Assembly: GCA_964610505.1 (NCBI GenBank)
Contig: CAZSXU010000002.1
Location: 186,001-250,000, forward strand
Length of the DNA stretch: 64,000 bases
Origin: CAZSXU01 sp964610505
Lineage (GTDB): Bacteria > Arandabacterota > Arandabacteria > JAGLYR01
Direction of reading: 5' to 3'
Part shown: positions 51,022 to 58,891 of the stretch, in pieces
How positions within the stretch are numbered: the stretch's first letter is position 1
Layout: every line of letters begins with the position of its first letter
Translations under genes and position numbers: made by a program
Notes under the pieces: generated by a model
The model's database searches: none
What the model was told of the DNA's origin: nothing
Seen by the model: only the letters and a program-made list of their open reading frames with translations

Positions 51022-52016
51022 GGGAGAAGAAGATTCGTGTGCTGGTCACGGGTGCCGGTGGGTTTATCGGGAGCCACCTCGTTGAGTTCCTGAAGGACGC
51101 CGGCTACTGGGTGCGGGGCGTAGACCTTGTCCACTCCCGGTACATGGAGACCAGCGCCGACGATTTCCAGATTCTCGATCTCAGGAAGTGGGAGAATTGT
51201 CTTCAGGCAACCGAGGGCATTGAACACGTATATTCCCTGGCCGCCAACATGGGCGGGATTGGTTTCATCGAGACGGTGAAGGCCGACGTGATGCGTGACA
51301 ATGTCCTGATCAACACCCACATGCTGGAAGCTGCGAGGGTGAACCAGGTCGATCGCTACTTCTATTCCTCGTCCGCCTGTATCTACCCGACCTACAACCA
51401 GAAGAACCCCGAGGTGACTCCGCTGAAGGAATCCGAAGCATACCCGGCGGACCCGGACAACGAATACGGGTGGGAGAAGCTCTTCACCGAGCGGCTGGTG
51501 GCGAGCTACAAGACGGAGCACGGCCTCGAGACCCGGATCGTCCGCTATCACAATATCTTCGGTCCCTACGGCACCTGGTGTGGTGGACGGGAGAAAGCTC
51601 CGGCCGCCGTGTGTCGCAAAGTGGCCGAAGCGGAAGATGGGGGCACGATCGAGATATGGGGAGACGGTGAACAGACACGCTCTTTCTGCTATATCGACGA
51701 TTGCCTGGAGGGAAGCTATCGCCTCATGATGTCGGATTTCGATCAGCCCCTGAACGTGGGATCGGACGAGCTCGTGTCCATCAATCAGCTCGTGGGGATC
51801 GTCTGCGATGTGGCCGGCAGGAAGGTTGGCACGACGCATGATCTCACGAAGCCGCAGGGCGTTCGGGGCAGGAACTCCGACAATACGCTGATCAAGAAGG
51901 TGTTGGGCTGGGCGCCCGGGATTTCGCTCAGGGAAGGCATTGGCAGAACGTATCCCTGGGTCGCGGATCAGGTGGAACGCGCAGGCGGCAAGCCTCAGGA
52001 GATACTGACTCCCTAG
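51018..52016 (+). CDS. GDP-mannose 3,5-epimerase-like SDR
   Basis: 332 residues, extended SDR. NAD loop TGAGGFIGSH (11-20), Y150 and K154 (EYGWEK), plus the two residues used by plant GDP-mannose 3,5-epimerase for acid-base chemistry: C121 in SSACIYP and K193 in GGREKAPAA. All four are offset by exactly 24 from the plant numbering I recall (C145, Y174, K178, K217). It probably makes GDP-L-galactose or GDP-L-gulose for a polysaccharide. Coupled to the glycosyltransferase. Confidence 0.9.
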   Translation: MREKKIRVLVTGAGGFIGSHLVEFLKDAGYWVRGVDLVHSRYMETSADDFQILDLRKWENCLQATEGIEHVYSLAANMGGIGFIETVKADVMRDNVLINTHMLEAARVNQVDRYFYSSSACIYPTYNQKNPEVTPLKESEAYPADPDNEYGWEKLFTERLVASYKTEHGLETRIVRYHNIFGPYGTWCGGREKAPAAVCRKVAEAEDGGTIEIWGDGEQTRSFCYIDDCLEGSYRLMMSDFDQPLNVGSDELVSINQLVGIVCDVAGRKVGTTHDLTKPQGVRGRNSDNTLIKKVLGWAPGISLREGIGRTYPWVADQVERAGGKPQEILTP

Positions 52017-52128
52017 CTAGGCTCAACACTGTGGACACAGAACCCACTTGACGCTGGAGAATCTGGTGATCCCCCTCCCGGCGTCCCATCTTCCTCCTGC
52101 CATTTAGCTCTGCCCCTGTTCCGCGTAT

Positions 52129-52161
52129 CCCTGTTCGCTCCGCACCTGCAGAAGAACAGGG
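52129..52161. terminator. Hairpin between convergent genes
   Basis: CCCTGTTC (52129-52136) and GAACAGGG (52154-52161) form an 8-bp stem with a 17-nt loop. It sits in the 177-nt gap between the converging epimerase and TGS-GTPase genes. It could terminate either transcript; there is no strong T-run. Confidence 0.4.
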
Positions 52162-52193
52162 CGATGGGAAAAGGGTCCTTTCATGTTCCGGGA

Positions 52194-53186
52194 CTATTTC
52201 GCATGCAACTCCAGCACGTCTCCATCCTGGACAGCGTGGTCCATCTTGACGCGCTGTCCGTCGTATTTCCCCTGCCCCCAGATCTTGGCGAATTTCATGC
52301 CGCCGGCAATGTCCTTGTGGACCTGCCTTGCTACGTCGAGGACCGTGCTGCCCTGCTTGACCACGAAGGGTTTGGTCATGTCCGGCGGCTTCTGGGGAAT
52401 CTTCGAATAGACCCGGACGAGCCTGAGCATCTGAAACGCCTCTTTCCGGAGAGCGTCCAGACCCTCCCCGGATTCGGACGAGAGGCCGAGCGTGGGAAAC
52501 CGTTCCCCGACCCAGGCCTGGAGCTCCCGCAGCCGCGAGGCGGCCCCCTCACGATCGATCTGTGTACCGGCCACGATGGTGGGCTTCCGGAGCCAGCCGA
52601 TCCGGTCGTCCTCCTCCGGATCCCGGACCGCCTCGACCTTGCCCTTCTGAATCTCGGCGAGCACCATCTCGGCCTGGCCCATCACGTCCACCTCGGCCAG
52701 GCTGATCATGAGGAGAGCTCCGTCCGCGTTTCGGATGGTGTTGGACAACCAGGGCGGGGTCATGCCTTCGGCGAGCGGCGGAGTGTCGATCAGCTGAATT
52801 TGCACGTCCTCGAAAGCCATCATGCCCGGAATGGGGCGTTGCGTGGAGAAGGGATAAGGCGCAACCTCCGTCTTGGCGTTGGTCAACGCCACCAGAAGAC
52901 TGGATTTCCCGGCGTTGGGGGGACCGAGGACCACCACCTGACCGGCGCCCTCTCTCTCCACGTGGTCGATCTGGGCCCGGCGGGCGCCGGACTTTCTGGC
53001 CTTCTGCGTCGCGTCCTGAAGCTTCGAGATCCGCTTCTTGATGTCCGCCCGCATCTTCTCGGTCCCCTTGTGCTTGGGGATGACGGCCATCATATGCCGG
53101 AGTGCCTCGAGTTTCTCCTCGGGTGTGGCGGCCTCCTTGAAGACCTTCTCGGCCTCCAGGTACTCGGGTGTGAGATTAGCAGGCAT
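52194..53186 (-). CDS. DRG/Obg-like GTPase with C-terminal TGS domain
   Basis: 330 residues from ATG 53186. A helical N-terminal domain spans about 1-75. The G domain has G1 GPPNAGKSS (88-96), DTPP (134-137) in place of DxPG, and GTQID-type G4. A TGS domain lies at about 265-330 (KPFVVKQGSTVLDVARQVHKDI). The architecture is that of DRG-type GTPases, which associate with ribosomes; bacterial homologues are sporadic. The role is inferred by family only. Confidence 0.85.
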   Translation of the reverse strand: MPANLTPEYLEAEKVFKEAATPEEKLEALRHMMAVIPKHKGTEKMRADIKKRISKLQDATQKARKSGARRAQIDHVEREGAGQVVVLGPPNAGKSSLLVALTNAKTEVAPYPFSTQRPIPGMMAFEDVQIQLIDTPPLAEGMTPPWLSNTIRNADGALLMISLAEVDVMGQAEMVLAEIQKGKVEAVRDPEEDDRIGWLRKPTIVAGTQIDREGAASRLRELQAWVGERFPTLGLSSESGEGLDALRKEAFQMLRLVRVYSKIPQKPPDMTKPFVVKQGSTVLDVARQVHKDIAGGMKFAKIWGQGKYDGQRVKMDHAVQDGDVLELHAK

Positions 53187-53227
53187 GTGAGGTTGTCCTC
53201 CTCCGGTGGGTTTCCCGGCAACCGCGT

Positions 53228-53256
53228 ATCCTAGCACAGGCGGGGGCGGAGCGAAA
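53228..53256 (-). promoter_or_regulatory. Candidate promoter for the TGS-GTPase gene
   Basis: On the minus strand TTTCGC (53256-53251), 17-nt spacer, TAGGAT (53233-53228). The -35 is weak but the -10 matches the local pattern. The start point would lie about 35 nt before the ATG. Confidence 0.4.
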
Positions 53257-53312
53257 GGGTAGAGGGGGGATGCCCACGGCCCGGGCCGTTCGGGATATTT
53301 CCGAGTTTTTTG

Positions 53313-53341
53313 TTGCCAATTCCGGGATCCTTTGTTAGAAT
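53313..53341 (+). promoter_or_regulatory. Promoter of the lipoprotein gene
   Basis: TTGCCA at 53313-53318, 17-nt spacer, TAGAAT at 53336-53341. The start point near 53348 leaves an 86-nt leader before the ATG at 53434. Confidence 0.68.
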
Positions 53342-53433
53342 CCGGCGCCGTGCGAGTGCAAACAGGCCTTGGAGCGCGGAATCTGCGGTCTTAGTAACCG
53401 CTTACTATTCCTGCGGTAGGCATGGGGGGGATC

Positions 53434-53910
53434 ATGAAGAGACTTACTCTGGTGCTTGTCTTGATGAGTTTCGTGCTGGGCTGTGCGGGAGCGGCGACTC
53501 AGTCCGAGCAGAGTTCGGGATCATCCACGCTGAAATCGAAGAAGATTCCGCACAATTTCGACGATGTGTGGCCCGCCGTGCTGGAGACGCTGAACAACCA
53601 GGCTTGGCCGATTGCGGTTGCGGATAAGCAGGCGGGACAGATCTCGACGGAGTTCGTCGAAGTCGGTTTCGACGAGATCAACGAGTACGGAACGTGCCCG
53701 ATGGGATTCGACTCACAGATCATGCGCGGCCGCATGAAGATCGATATCACGATCACCCGGCAATCGCTGTACGAATCCACGATGGGTATTGCCGTCAGCA
53801 TCCACGGCTGGGACGAGGGCAGCGCCAAGATGTGGAAGAACTGCGAGTCTCAGGGGAAAGTGGAGGACATCATTTACGAGGGCGTGAATCGGCGACTTTC
53901 GATTCGATAG
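53434..53910 (+). CDS. Small outer-membrane-type lipoprotein, BamC-like fold possible
   Basis: 158 residues. The signal peptide with lipobox FVLGC gives a predicted lipidated Cys21. The mature part is short: PHNFDDVWPAVLETLNNQAWPIAVADKQAGQISTEFVEVGF, then beta strands. This helix-then-beta pattern is reminiscent of BamC/NlpB repeats, but I cannot make a firm family call. It is a single gene between its own promoter and a strong terminator. Confidence 0.7.
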   Translation: MKRLTLVLVLMSFVLGCAGAATQSEQSSGSSTLKSKKIPHNFDDVWPAVLETLNNQAWPIAVADKQAGQISTEFVEVGFDEINEYGTCPMGFDSQIMRGRMKIDITITRQSLYESTMGIAVSIHGWDEGSAKMWKNCESQGKVEDIIYEGVNRRLSIR

Positions 53911-53933
53911 CGGTTTGCATGGGATGGAGTGCA

Positions 53934-53969
53934 AAGCGGGCGTAGACCTACAAAGGTTGACGCCCGCTT
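53934..53969 (+). terminator. Intrinsic terminator after the lipoprotein gene
   Basis: A 10-bp stem AAGCGGGCGT/ACGCCCGCTT with an inner ACCT/AGGT stem, followed by CCATTTTT, lies 24 nt after the stop. Confidence 0.85.
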
Positions 53970-53983
53970 CCATTTTTGGTAAC

Positions 53984-54105
53984 ATGGGGGCTGTTGAAGA
54001 AGCCCTGTTCGCTGCCGCAGGGTCCGTCGAGACCGCCCGTCGTACCCCTGACGGACCGTCTTGACGGACCGGGTCCAGAGCCCGAGGGTTTTCCAACAAC
54101 CCCAT
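53984..54105. mobile_element. MITE-like element with about 21-bp terminal inverted repeats
   Basis: The left end ATGGGGGCTGTTGAAGAAG and the inverse of the right end ATGGGGTTGTTGGAAAACC agree at about 17 of 21 positions. The element is 122 bp, without coding capacity, and has internal GACGGAC/GTCCGTC complementarity. Termini of the GGGGxTGTTGxAAAA type resemble those of known insertion sequence families. It lies between the lipoprotein terminator and the M1 peptidase gene. Confidence 0.6.
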
Positions 54106-54118
54106 ATGAATCTAGTGC
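54090..54118 (+). promoter_or_regulatory. Weak promoter at the MITE right end
   Basis: TTTCCA (54090-54095, inside the inverted repeat), 17-nt spacer, TAGTGC (54113-54118). It would serve the M1 peptidase gene 50 nt downstream. Both boxes are imperfect. Confidence 0.3.
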
Positions 54119-54167
54119 ACTCGAGTGTCTGTTTCTGCGACCATTCCTTCATTCTGAGGTATCCACG

Positions 54168-56204
54168 ATGACCTATCGTTTTTCGTTTTGCCTCGTGCTG
54201 TTGATCGTGCTGGGGGGCGGGGCGGGAGCCTTCGGGCAGAATGACGAGCCGGTTCCAGTGACCCGGGACAAGTTCCTGGCTCCCGATGAGATCGAGCTCG
54301 GGTCCAGAGCCTGGGCCCGGGCCATGGATGCCGCGAAGCACGGTTGGCGGTCCGGGGAAACACGAATCGACAACTGCCCCCACGCCTACGACGTGCTCCA
54401 CTACGATATCACGCTCGAGATCGACCACGCCAACCAGCTCCTGTATGGAGACACGCGGGTGATCTCGGTCAGTCAGGAGGCGGACCTCACCGAGATCGAC
54501 CTCGATCTGACGGTCCTGACGGTGGATGCCGTGCTGTCGGGGGAGGACACGCTGGACTACGTCTACGCCGACCCGGTGTTGACCGTGGATCTGCCCGAGG
54601 CGTGCGCCGCCGGCGACTCCTTTGAGGTCCGGGTGATTTACCACGGCCATCCGGGCAACGAGGGAGCCGGGGGATTCGGCGGGTTCTACTTCGAAGGCAC
54701 ACCGACCACTGCGTTCCAGATGGGCGTGGGGCTCGTCGCGGATCCGCCCTCGATGGGCAAGTACTGGTTTCCCTGTTGGGATTGGCCCTGTGACAAGGCC
54801 ACGGCGGATGTCCACGCCACCGTGTCCGGAGTCAAGAAAGCGGTCAGCAATGGGGTTCTGACGGCCACCGTGGAAGACACGGTAGCCAACACGACGACCT
54901 ATCACTGGTCCGAAACTCACCAGATTGCCCCGCACGTCATGATGGTGGCCGCGAGGCGGTACGCGGAGCTCGTGGACTCGACGTACGACTGGATTCACTA
55001 CTGGGTCTATCCGGATCAGAGCGAAGATGCCGTGATCCACTTCGAGAACGTTCACCTCATGATGGATGCCTTCGTGGATCGCTATGGTCCCTATCCCTTC
55101 GACACGTTCGGATACGTGGCCGCGACCAAGGGGGACATGGAACATCAGACCTGTGTCACGCATAACGCCTTCCTGATCGGGGCCCACCACATGTACGATT
55201 GGCTGCTGGCACACGAGCTGGGACACCAGTGGTGGGGGGACTGCATCTCGGTCAACGACTGGCGAGACATTTGGCTGAGTGAGGGATTCGCGACCTACTC
55301 GGAAGCGATTTTCCAGGAATACGCCTACGGGGTCGAGAGCTATCACGACTACGTGCGCGACAGTCACATGACGCCGGTATTCAACAGCGCCGAGAACTTC
55401 CCCATCTATGACCCGGATTACCTCTGGGGTACGACCGTATACGAGAAGGGCGCCTGCGCACTCCACATGCTGAGGCACGTGCTGGGGGATACTACGTTCT
55501 TCGACGCGTTGGCCGCGTACCGGGCGGCGCACGAGTACGAGAGCGCCATCACGCCCGATTTCCAGCAGGCGGTCGAGGGCGTGTATGGGCAGGATCTGGA
55601 CTGGTTCTTCGACGAATGGATCTACGACGTCGGCTGGCCGGAATACGAATACGCCTGGCGGCTTTCCCGGGGCACCCTGGATCTGGCGATCGATCAGGTG
55701 CAGACGAACGGTCCCGTCTATGCCATGCCCGTAGATGTGCTGATTGTGAACGGGACGACCGACAGCCTGTTGACCACAGTCTGGGTCGACGAAGCGCACG
55801 AGGATTTCGAGATCGACGTGGAGCACGCAGTGACGGACATCGTGCTGGACCCGGACAACTGGATCCTGAACACGGCGGAGGAGATTGCCTACACGGCCGT
55901 CCAGACATCCGGGATGGATTCCCATCCGGACCTCCGCCTGGAACAGAACATCCCGAACCCGTTCAATCCGTCCACCACGATCCGCTACTCCGTTCCCAGG
56001 GCCCAGCGCGTTCGCCTGGAGATCTTCAACACGGCGGGCCAGAAGGTGGTCTGTCTCGTGGACGGGGTCGTCACTCGCGGCCGCGGGCAGGTTGTATGGG
56101 ATGGAGCGGATGAACATGGGCGGGCGGTGGCCTCGGGGACCTACTTCTGTCGACTGACGACGGACGACGGGTGCCAGGTCCGGCGCGTGGTTCTTCTGAG
56201 ATAA
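54168..56204 (+). CDS. Secreted M1-family metallopeptidase with C-terminal sorting domain
   Basis: 678 residues. A signal peptide runs to about residue 23. The N-terminal beta domain is followed by the catalytic site HELGHQWWGD with H349, E350, H353 and E372, exactly HExxH-X18-E. The exopeptidase GAMEN motif is replaced by KGDMEHQ, so aminopeptidase specificity is uncertain. About 595-678 is a FlgD-like/sorting domain with NPFNPSTTIRYSVP, typical of cell-surface or secreted proteins in FCB-related phyla. The ATG at 54168 has GAGG upstream. Confidence 0.88.
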   Translation: MTYRFSFCLVLLIVLGGGAGAFGQNDEPVPVTRDKFLAPDEIELGSRAWARAMDAAKHGWRSGETRIDNCPHAYDVLHYDITLEIDHANQLLYGDTRVISVSQEADLTEIDLDLTVLTVDAVLSGEDTLDYVYADPVLTVDLPEACAAGDSFEVRVIYHGHPGNEGAGGFGGFYFEGTPTTAFQMGVGLVADPPSMGKYWFPCWDWPCDKATADVHATVSGVKKAVSNGVLTATVEDTVANTTTYHWSETHQIAPHVMMVAARRYAELVDSTYDWIHYWVYPDQSEDAVIHFENVHLMMDAFVDRYGPYPFDTFGYVAATKGDMEHQTCVTHNAFLIGAHHMYDWLLAHELGHQWWGDCISVNDWRDIWLSEGFATYSEAIFQEYAYGVESYHDYVRDSHMTPVFNSAENFPIYDPDYLWGTTVYEKGACALHMLRHVLGDTTFFDALAAYRAAHEYESAITPDFQQAVEGVYGQDLDWFFDEWIYDVGWPEYEYAWRLSRGTLDLAIDQVQTNGPVYAMPVDVLIVNGTTDSLLTTVWVDEAHEDFEIDVEHAVTDIVLDPDNWILNTAEEIAYTAVQTSGMDSHPDLRLEQNIPNPFNPSTTIRYSVPRAQRVRLEIFNTAGQKVVCLVDGVVTRGRGQVVWDGADEHGRAVASGTYFCRLTTDDGCQVRRVVLLR

Positions 56205-56254
56205 GGGGGCAGCGGGAGGGCGAGACGGCGGGCGAACCTGAAACGCCGGAACCC

Positions 56255-56344
56255 CGGATTTCACGGATTCGAAGAGGGGAAGATGATCGGGATGCAGCAC
56301 GCGGCATCCCGATTTTGTTTGCGCAATCCGTGCAATCTGTGATG
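56255..56344. repeat. Inverted pair of dispersed CACAGATT/CACGGATT repeat copies
   Basis: CGGATTTCACGGATTC (56255-56270, plus) and GCGCAATCCGTGCAATCTG (56321-56339, opposite orientation) flank the peptidase terminator. Beyond 56344 the gap up to the promoter at 56538 shows nothing recognisable. Confidence 0.6.
56286..56316 (+). terminator. Intrinsic terminator after the M1 peptidase gene
   Basis: A 10-bp stem ATCGGGATGC/GCATCCCGAT with an 8-nt loop, followed by TTTG, 81 nt after the stop. Confidence 0.8.
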
Positions 56345-56537
56345 TCCCGGTGTGCGTTGCCTCCGACCATCGGCACCTTCTCCGGTGCACTTCTCCAAGC
56401 CCGGTCGGCTATTAGCGATTCACGAGTTTCGATGTTCTCTGGGATACAATCGTTGCACGGGGACCGACGAGAAGACACGGAAATCGGAAATGGGGATGAC
56501 TGTGCATCAGTGTCGGCGCTCCCGACCGGCTTTTGCC

Positions 56538-56566
56538 TTGACAGTGATGTTGGGAACGTGTAGTCA
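56538..56566 (+). promoter_or_regulatory. Promoter for the DHS-like/DUF6754 block
   Basis: TTGACA at 56538-56543, 17-nt spacer, TAGTCA at 56561-56566. Start point near 56573, about 33 nt before the ATG at 56606. Confidence 0.6.
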
Positions 56567-56605
56567 CACCGTAGGTGCTTGACTCCTCATATCCGGGTGC
56601 TCAGG

Positions 56606-57700
56606 ATGACAAAGAAGAGACCTCATCCATCCCGAATCATCTCGCCTCCCCAGCTGCGGTCGGGCCAGACGGTGGCCGCCGTCATCGACGACTCCTTCCT
56701 CGCCTACAACGGCCGCCGCCTCCGTGAAGCGTGCCGCCTGTTCGCGGAGAAGATCGCGCGGCCGAAAACGAGAATCGCGTTGGCCATCTCGGGCGCCCTG
56801 ACCCCCGCGGGCCTCGGGGCTTCGTGTCTGGTTCCCCTGATCGACCGCGGATGGGTGGACTGGATCGTCTCGACGGGTGCCAACCTGTACCATGATCTCC
56901 ACGTGACTCTGGGATTTCCTCCCGAGCGATGCCCTCGGGACGTCGACGACGCCGACCTTCGAAAAGAGGGCAAGGTCCGAATCTACGACATCCTGCTCCC
57001 CATGGAAGCGCTGATGGAGACGGATCGCTTCGTTCGGGACACCGTGTCGGCCGCGCTGGAAGCGGGCCGGCTGGAGCCGCCGTGTTCCTCGGGCGACATC
57101 CACCGGATTCTGGGAGACGCCCTTCTCGAGATGGATCCGGGCGCCGCCGGGAGGAGTCTACTGGCCGCGGCCGCGCGGTGGGACGTACCCGTCTACGCGG
57201 GCGCGCCGGGGGATTCCTCGATCGGAATGAACGTGGCCGCGCTCGAGCTGGCCGGTCGGCGTGTAGGGGTGGACGTGGCCAGAGACATCAACGAGACGGC
57301 GGCGTACGTGTACGACGTCAAGCGGGCGGGAGGGAAGTCCGCCGTGGTGATCCTGGGGGGCGGTACGTCCAAGAACTTCACGCTCCAGACGGAACCCCAC
57401 ATCCAGGAGGTCCTCGGACTCGATGAGCGCGGCCACGATTTCTTCCTGCAGTTCACAGATGCCCGGGAGGATACCGGTGGTCTGAGTGGAGCGACACCTT
57501 CGGAAGCGATGACATGGGGCAAGGTCGATCCCGATCGGCTTCCGGATACGGTCGTCTGCTACGGAGATTGCACGGTGCTGGTGCCCCTGTGGACCGCCTA
57601 CCAGCTGGAGCGGTGCCGAAAACGGAAAGCGGGTCGTTTGTGGAAACAGCGAGGCGCCTGTCTGAAGCGATTGGGCGCGGCCTACACATCCCGATCCTAG
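56606..57700 (+). CDS. Deoxyhypusine synthase-like protein
   Basis: 364 residues from ATG 56606 (TTG 56579 possible). ISGALTPAGLG, DWIVSTGANLYHDLH and the catalytic-lysine motif GGGTSKNF (K256) match the bacterial DHS-like branch of the deoxyhypusine synthase family. Eukaryotic and archaeal DHS modifies eIF5A with spermidine; bacteria have no hypusine, and DHS-like proteins are thought to act on polyamines or unknown targets. NAD and the lysine site appear intact. The 3' end overlaps the next gene by about 60 nt. Confidence 0.85.
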   Translation: MTKKRPHPSRIISPPQLRSGQTVAAVIDDSFLAYNGRRLREACRLFAEKIARPKTRIALAISGALTPAGLGASCLVPLIDRGWVDWIVSTGANLYHDLHVTLGFPPERCPRDVDDADLRKEGKVRIYDILLPMEALMETDRFVRDTVSAALEAGRLEPPCSSGDIHRILGDALLEMDPGAAGRSLLAAAARWDVPVYAGAPGDSSIGMNVAALELAGRRVGVDVARDINETAAYVYDVKRAGGKSAVVILGGGTSKNFTLQTEPHIQEVLGLDERGHDFFLQFTDAREDTGGLSGATPSEAMTWGKVDPDRLPDTVVCYGDCTVLVPLWTAYQLERCRKRKAGRLWKQRGACLKRLGAAYTSRS

Positions 57701-58863
57701 CGGCCGTTGTCGCCGCCACCCTCGGTGCGGTCCCGGCCCGGGCCTCGTCGTCGCTTGCCGGTCAAGCGGTCGAGCCGATCGCCGGGGCGGACGGGAGCGA
57801 GGCCGCACCCGCGTATGCCGGTTTCACCGCTCAGGATACCCCGAACGACAACGGATCCTCGATCACGCTTCTCTGGTCGTCCACCGGAATGATGCCTGAA
57901 GAGACGGTGGTTCTGGTCTACCGAATGACCCAGGGGGGTCCGGGCTTTGCCGAGGTGGGGCGGACGCTCCTCGGTGTCGAGGCATACGAGGATACTCGCG
58001 GCATCGATCCCGGCATTCGATACCGGTACCGGCTTGGCTTCGAGGACGGCTCGGGGATTCCCTTCGGCCCCGCCACGGAGTGGATCGAGGCCCGTCCCCA
58101 GTGGTTCAACGGGGACAGGCTGGAGGTGGCGGTGGCCGTCTTGATCCTCTGCTTTCTGGTCCTGTTCTCGATCCGCCGCGCGCGGCGTGGAGCGGAGATC
58201 TCCATCCGGCGGATTCCCGGACTGGAAGCGGTGGATGAGGCTGTGGGGCGGGCCACTGAAATGGGAAGGCCGATCCTGTTTTCCCCCGGCCTCGACGAAG
58301 CCGACCAGCCGGGGACCATTGCGGCCCTGGGCATCCTCGGGAAGGTGATGGAGAAGGCGGCCGCGAGCGGCACCCGGACGCTCGTGCCCAATCGGGATCC
58401 GGTCGTGATGACGGTGGCCAGGGAGATCGGCCGGGAGGCGTGTCTCATCGCCGGCCGGCCGGAGCTTCACCGGGACGCCGACATCTACTACGCCACTTAC
58501 AGCCAATTCGGGTACGCGGCGGCGGTTGCGGGAACCATGGCGCGCGAGAAACCGGCCGTCAACTTCTTCATGGGAAAGTTCTACGGCGAAGCCCTGGTGT
58601 TGGCCGAGACGGGGTACACGACGGGTGCGATGCAGATCGCAGGCTCGGACTCGGATACCCAGTTGCCCTTTTTCATCACGACGTGCGACTACACACTGAT
58701 GGGCGAGGAACTCTACGCAGCGTCGGCGTATCTGTCCAGGGAGCCGGTGCTTACGGGAAGTCTCAGAGGGCAGGACGCGGCGAAGTTGATTCTCATCGCT
58801 CTGATGGGGGCGGGGCTCGTTCTGGCCGTATTCGGCATCGATCTGGGTGCTCTCCTGAGATAG
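57640..58863 (+). CDS. DUF6754-type membrane protein
   Basis: About 407 residues (start uncertain; GTG 57640 chosen, GTG 57613 possible). A signal peptide or anchor lies at about 15-35. An Fn3-like extracytoplasmic domain is at about 55-155. A membrane helix follows at about 165-185, then a conserved soluble domain (RPILFSPGLDEADQPGTIAALGILG, FFMGKFYGEALVLAETGYTTGAMQIAGS) and a final helix at about 385-403. I associate this conserved part with DUF6754. Function unknown. First of four clustered membrane genes. Confidence 0.7.
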   Translation: METARRLSEAIGRGLHIPILAAVVAATLGAVPARASSSLAGQAVEPIAGADGSEAAPAYAGFTAQDTPNDNGSSITLLWSSTGMMPEETVVLVYRMTQGGPGFAEVGRTLLGVEAYEDTRGIDPGIRYRYRLGFEDGSGIPFGPATEWIEARPQWFNGDRLEVAVAVLILCFLVLFSIRRARRGAEISIRRIPGLEAVDEAVGRATEMGRPILFSPGLDEADQPGTIAALGILGKVMEKAAASGTRTLVPNRDPVVMTVAREIGREACLIAGRPELHRDADIYYATYSQFGYAAAVAGTMAREKPAVNFFMGKFYGEALVLAETGYTTGAMQIAGSDSDTQLPFFITTCDYTLMGEELYAASAYLSREPVLTGSLRGQDAAKLILIALMGAGLVLAVFGIDLGALLR

Positions 58864-58891
58864 CGTTCGTTCGACATCGCGAGGTGTGTCC

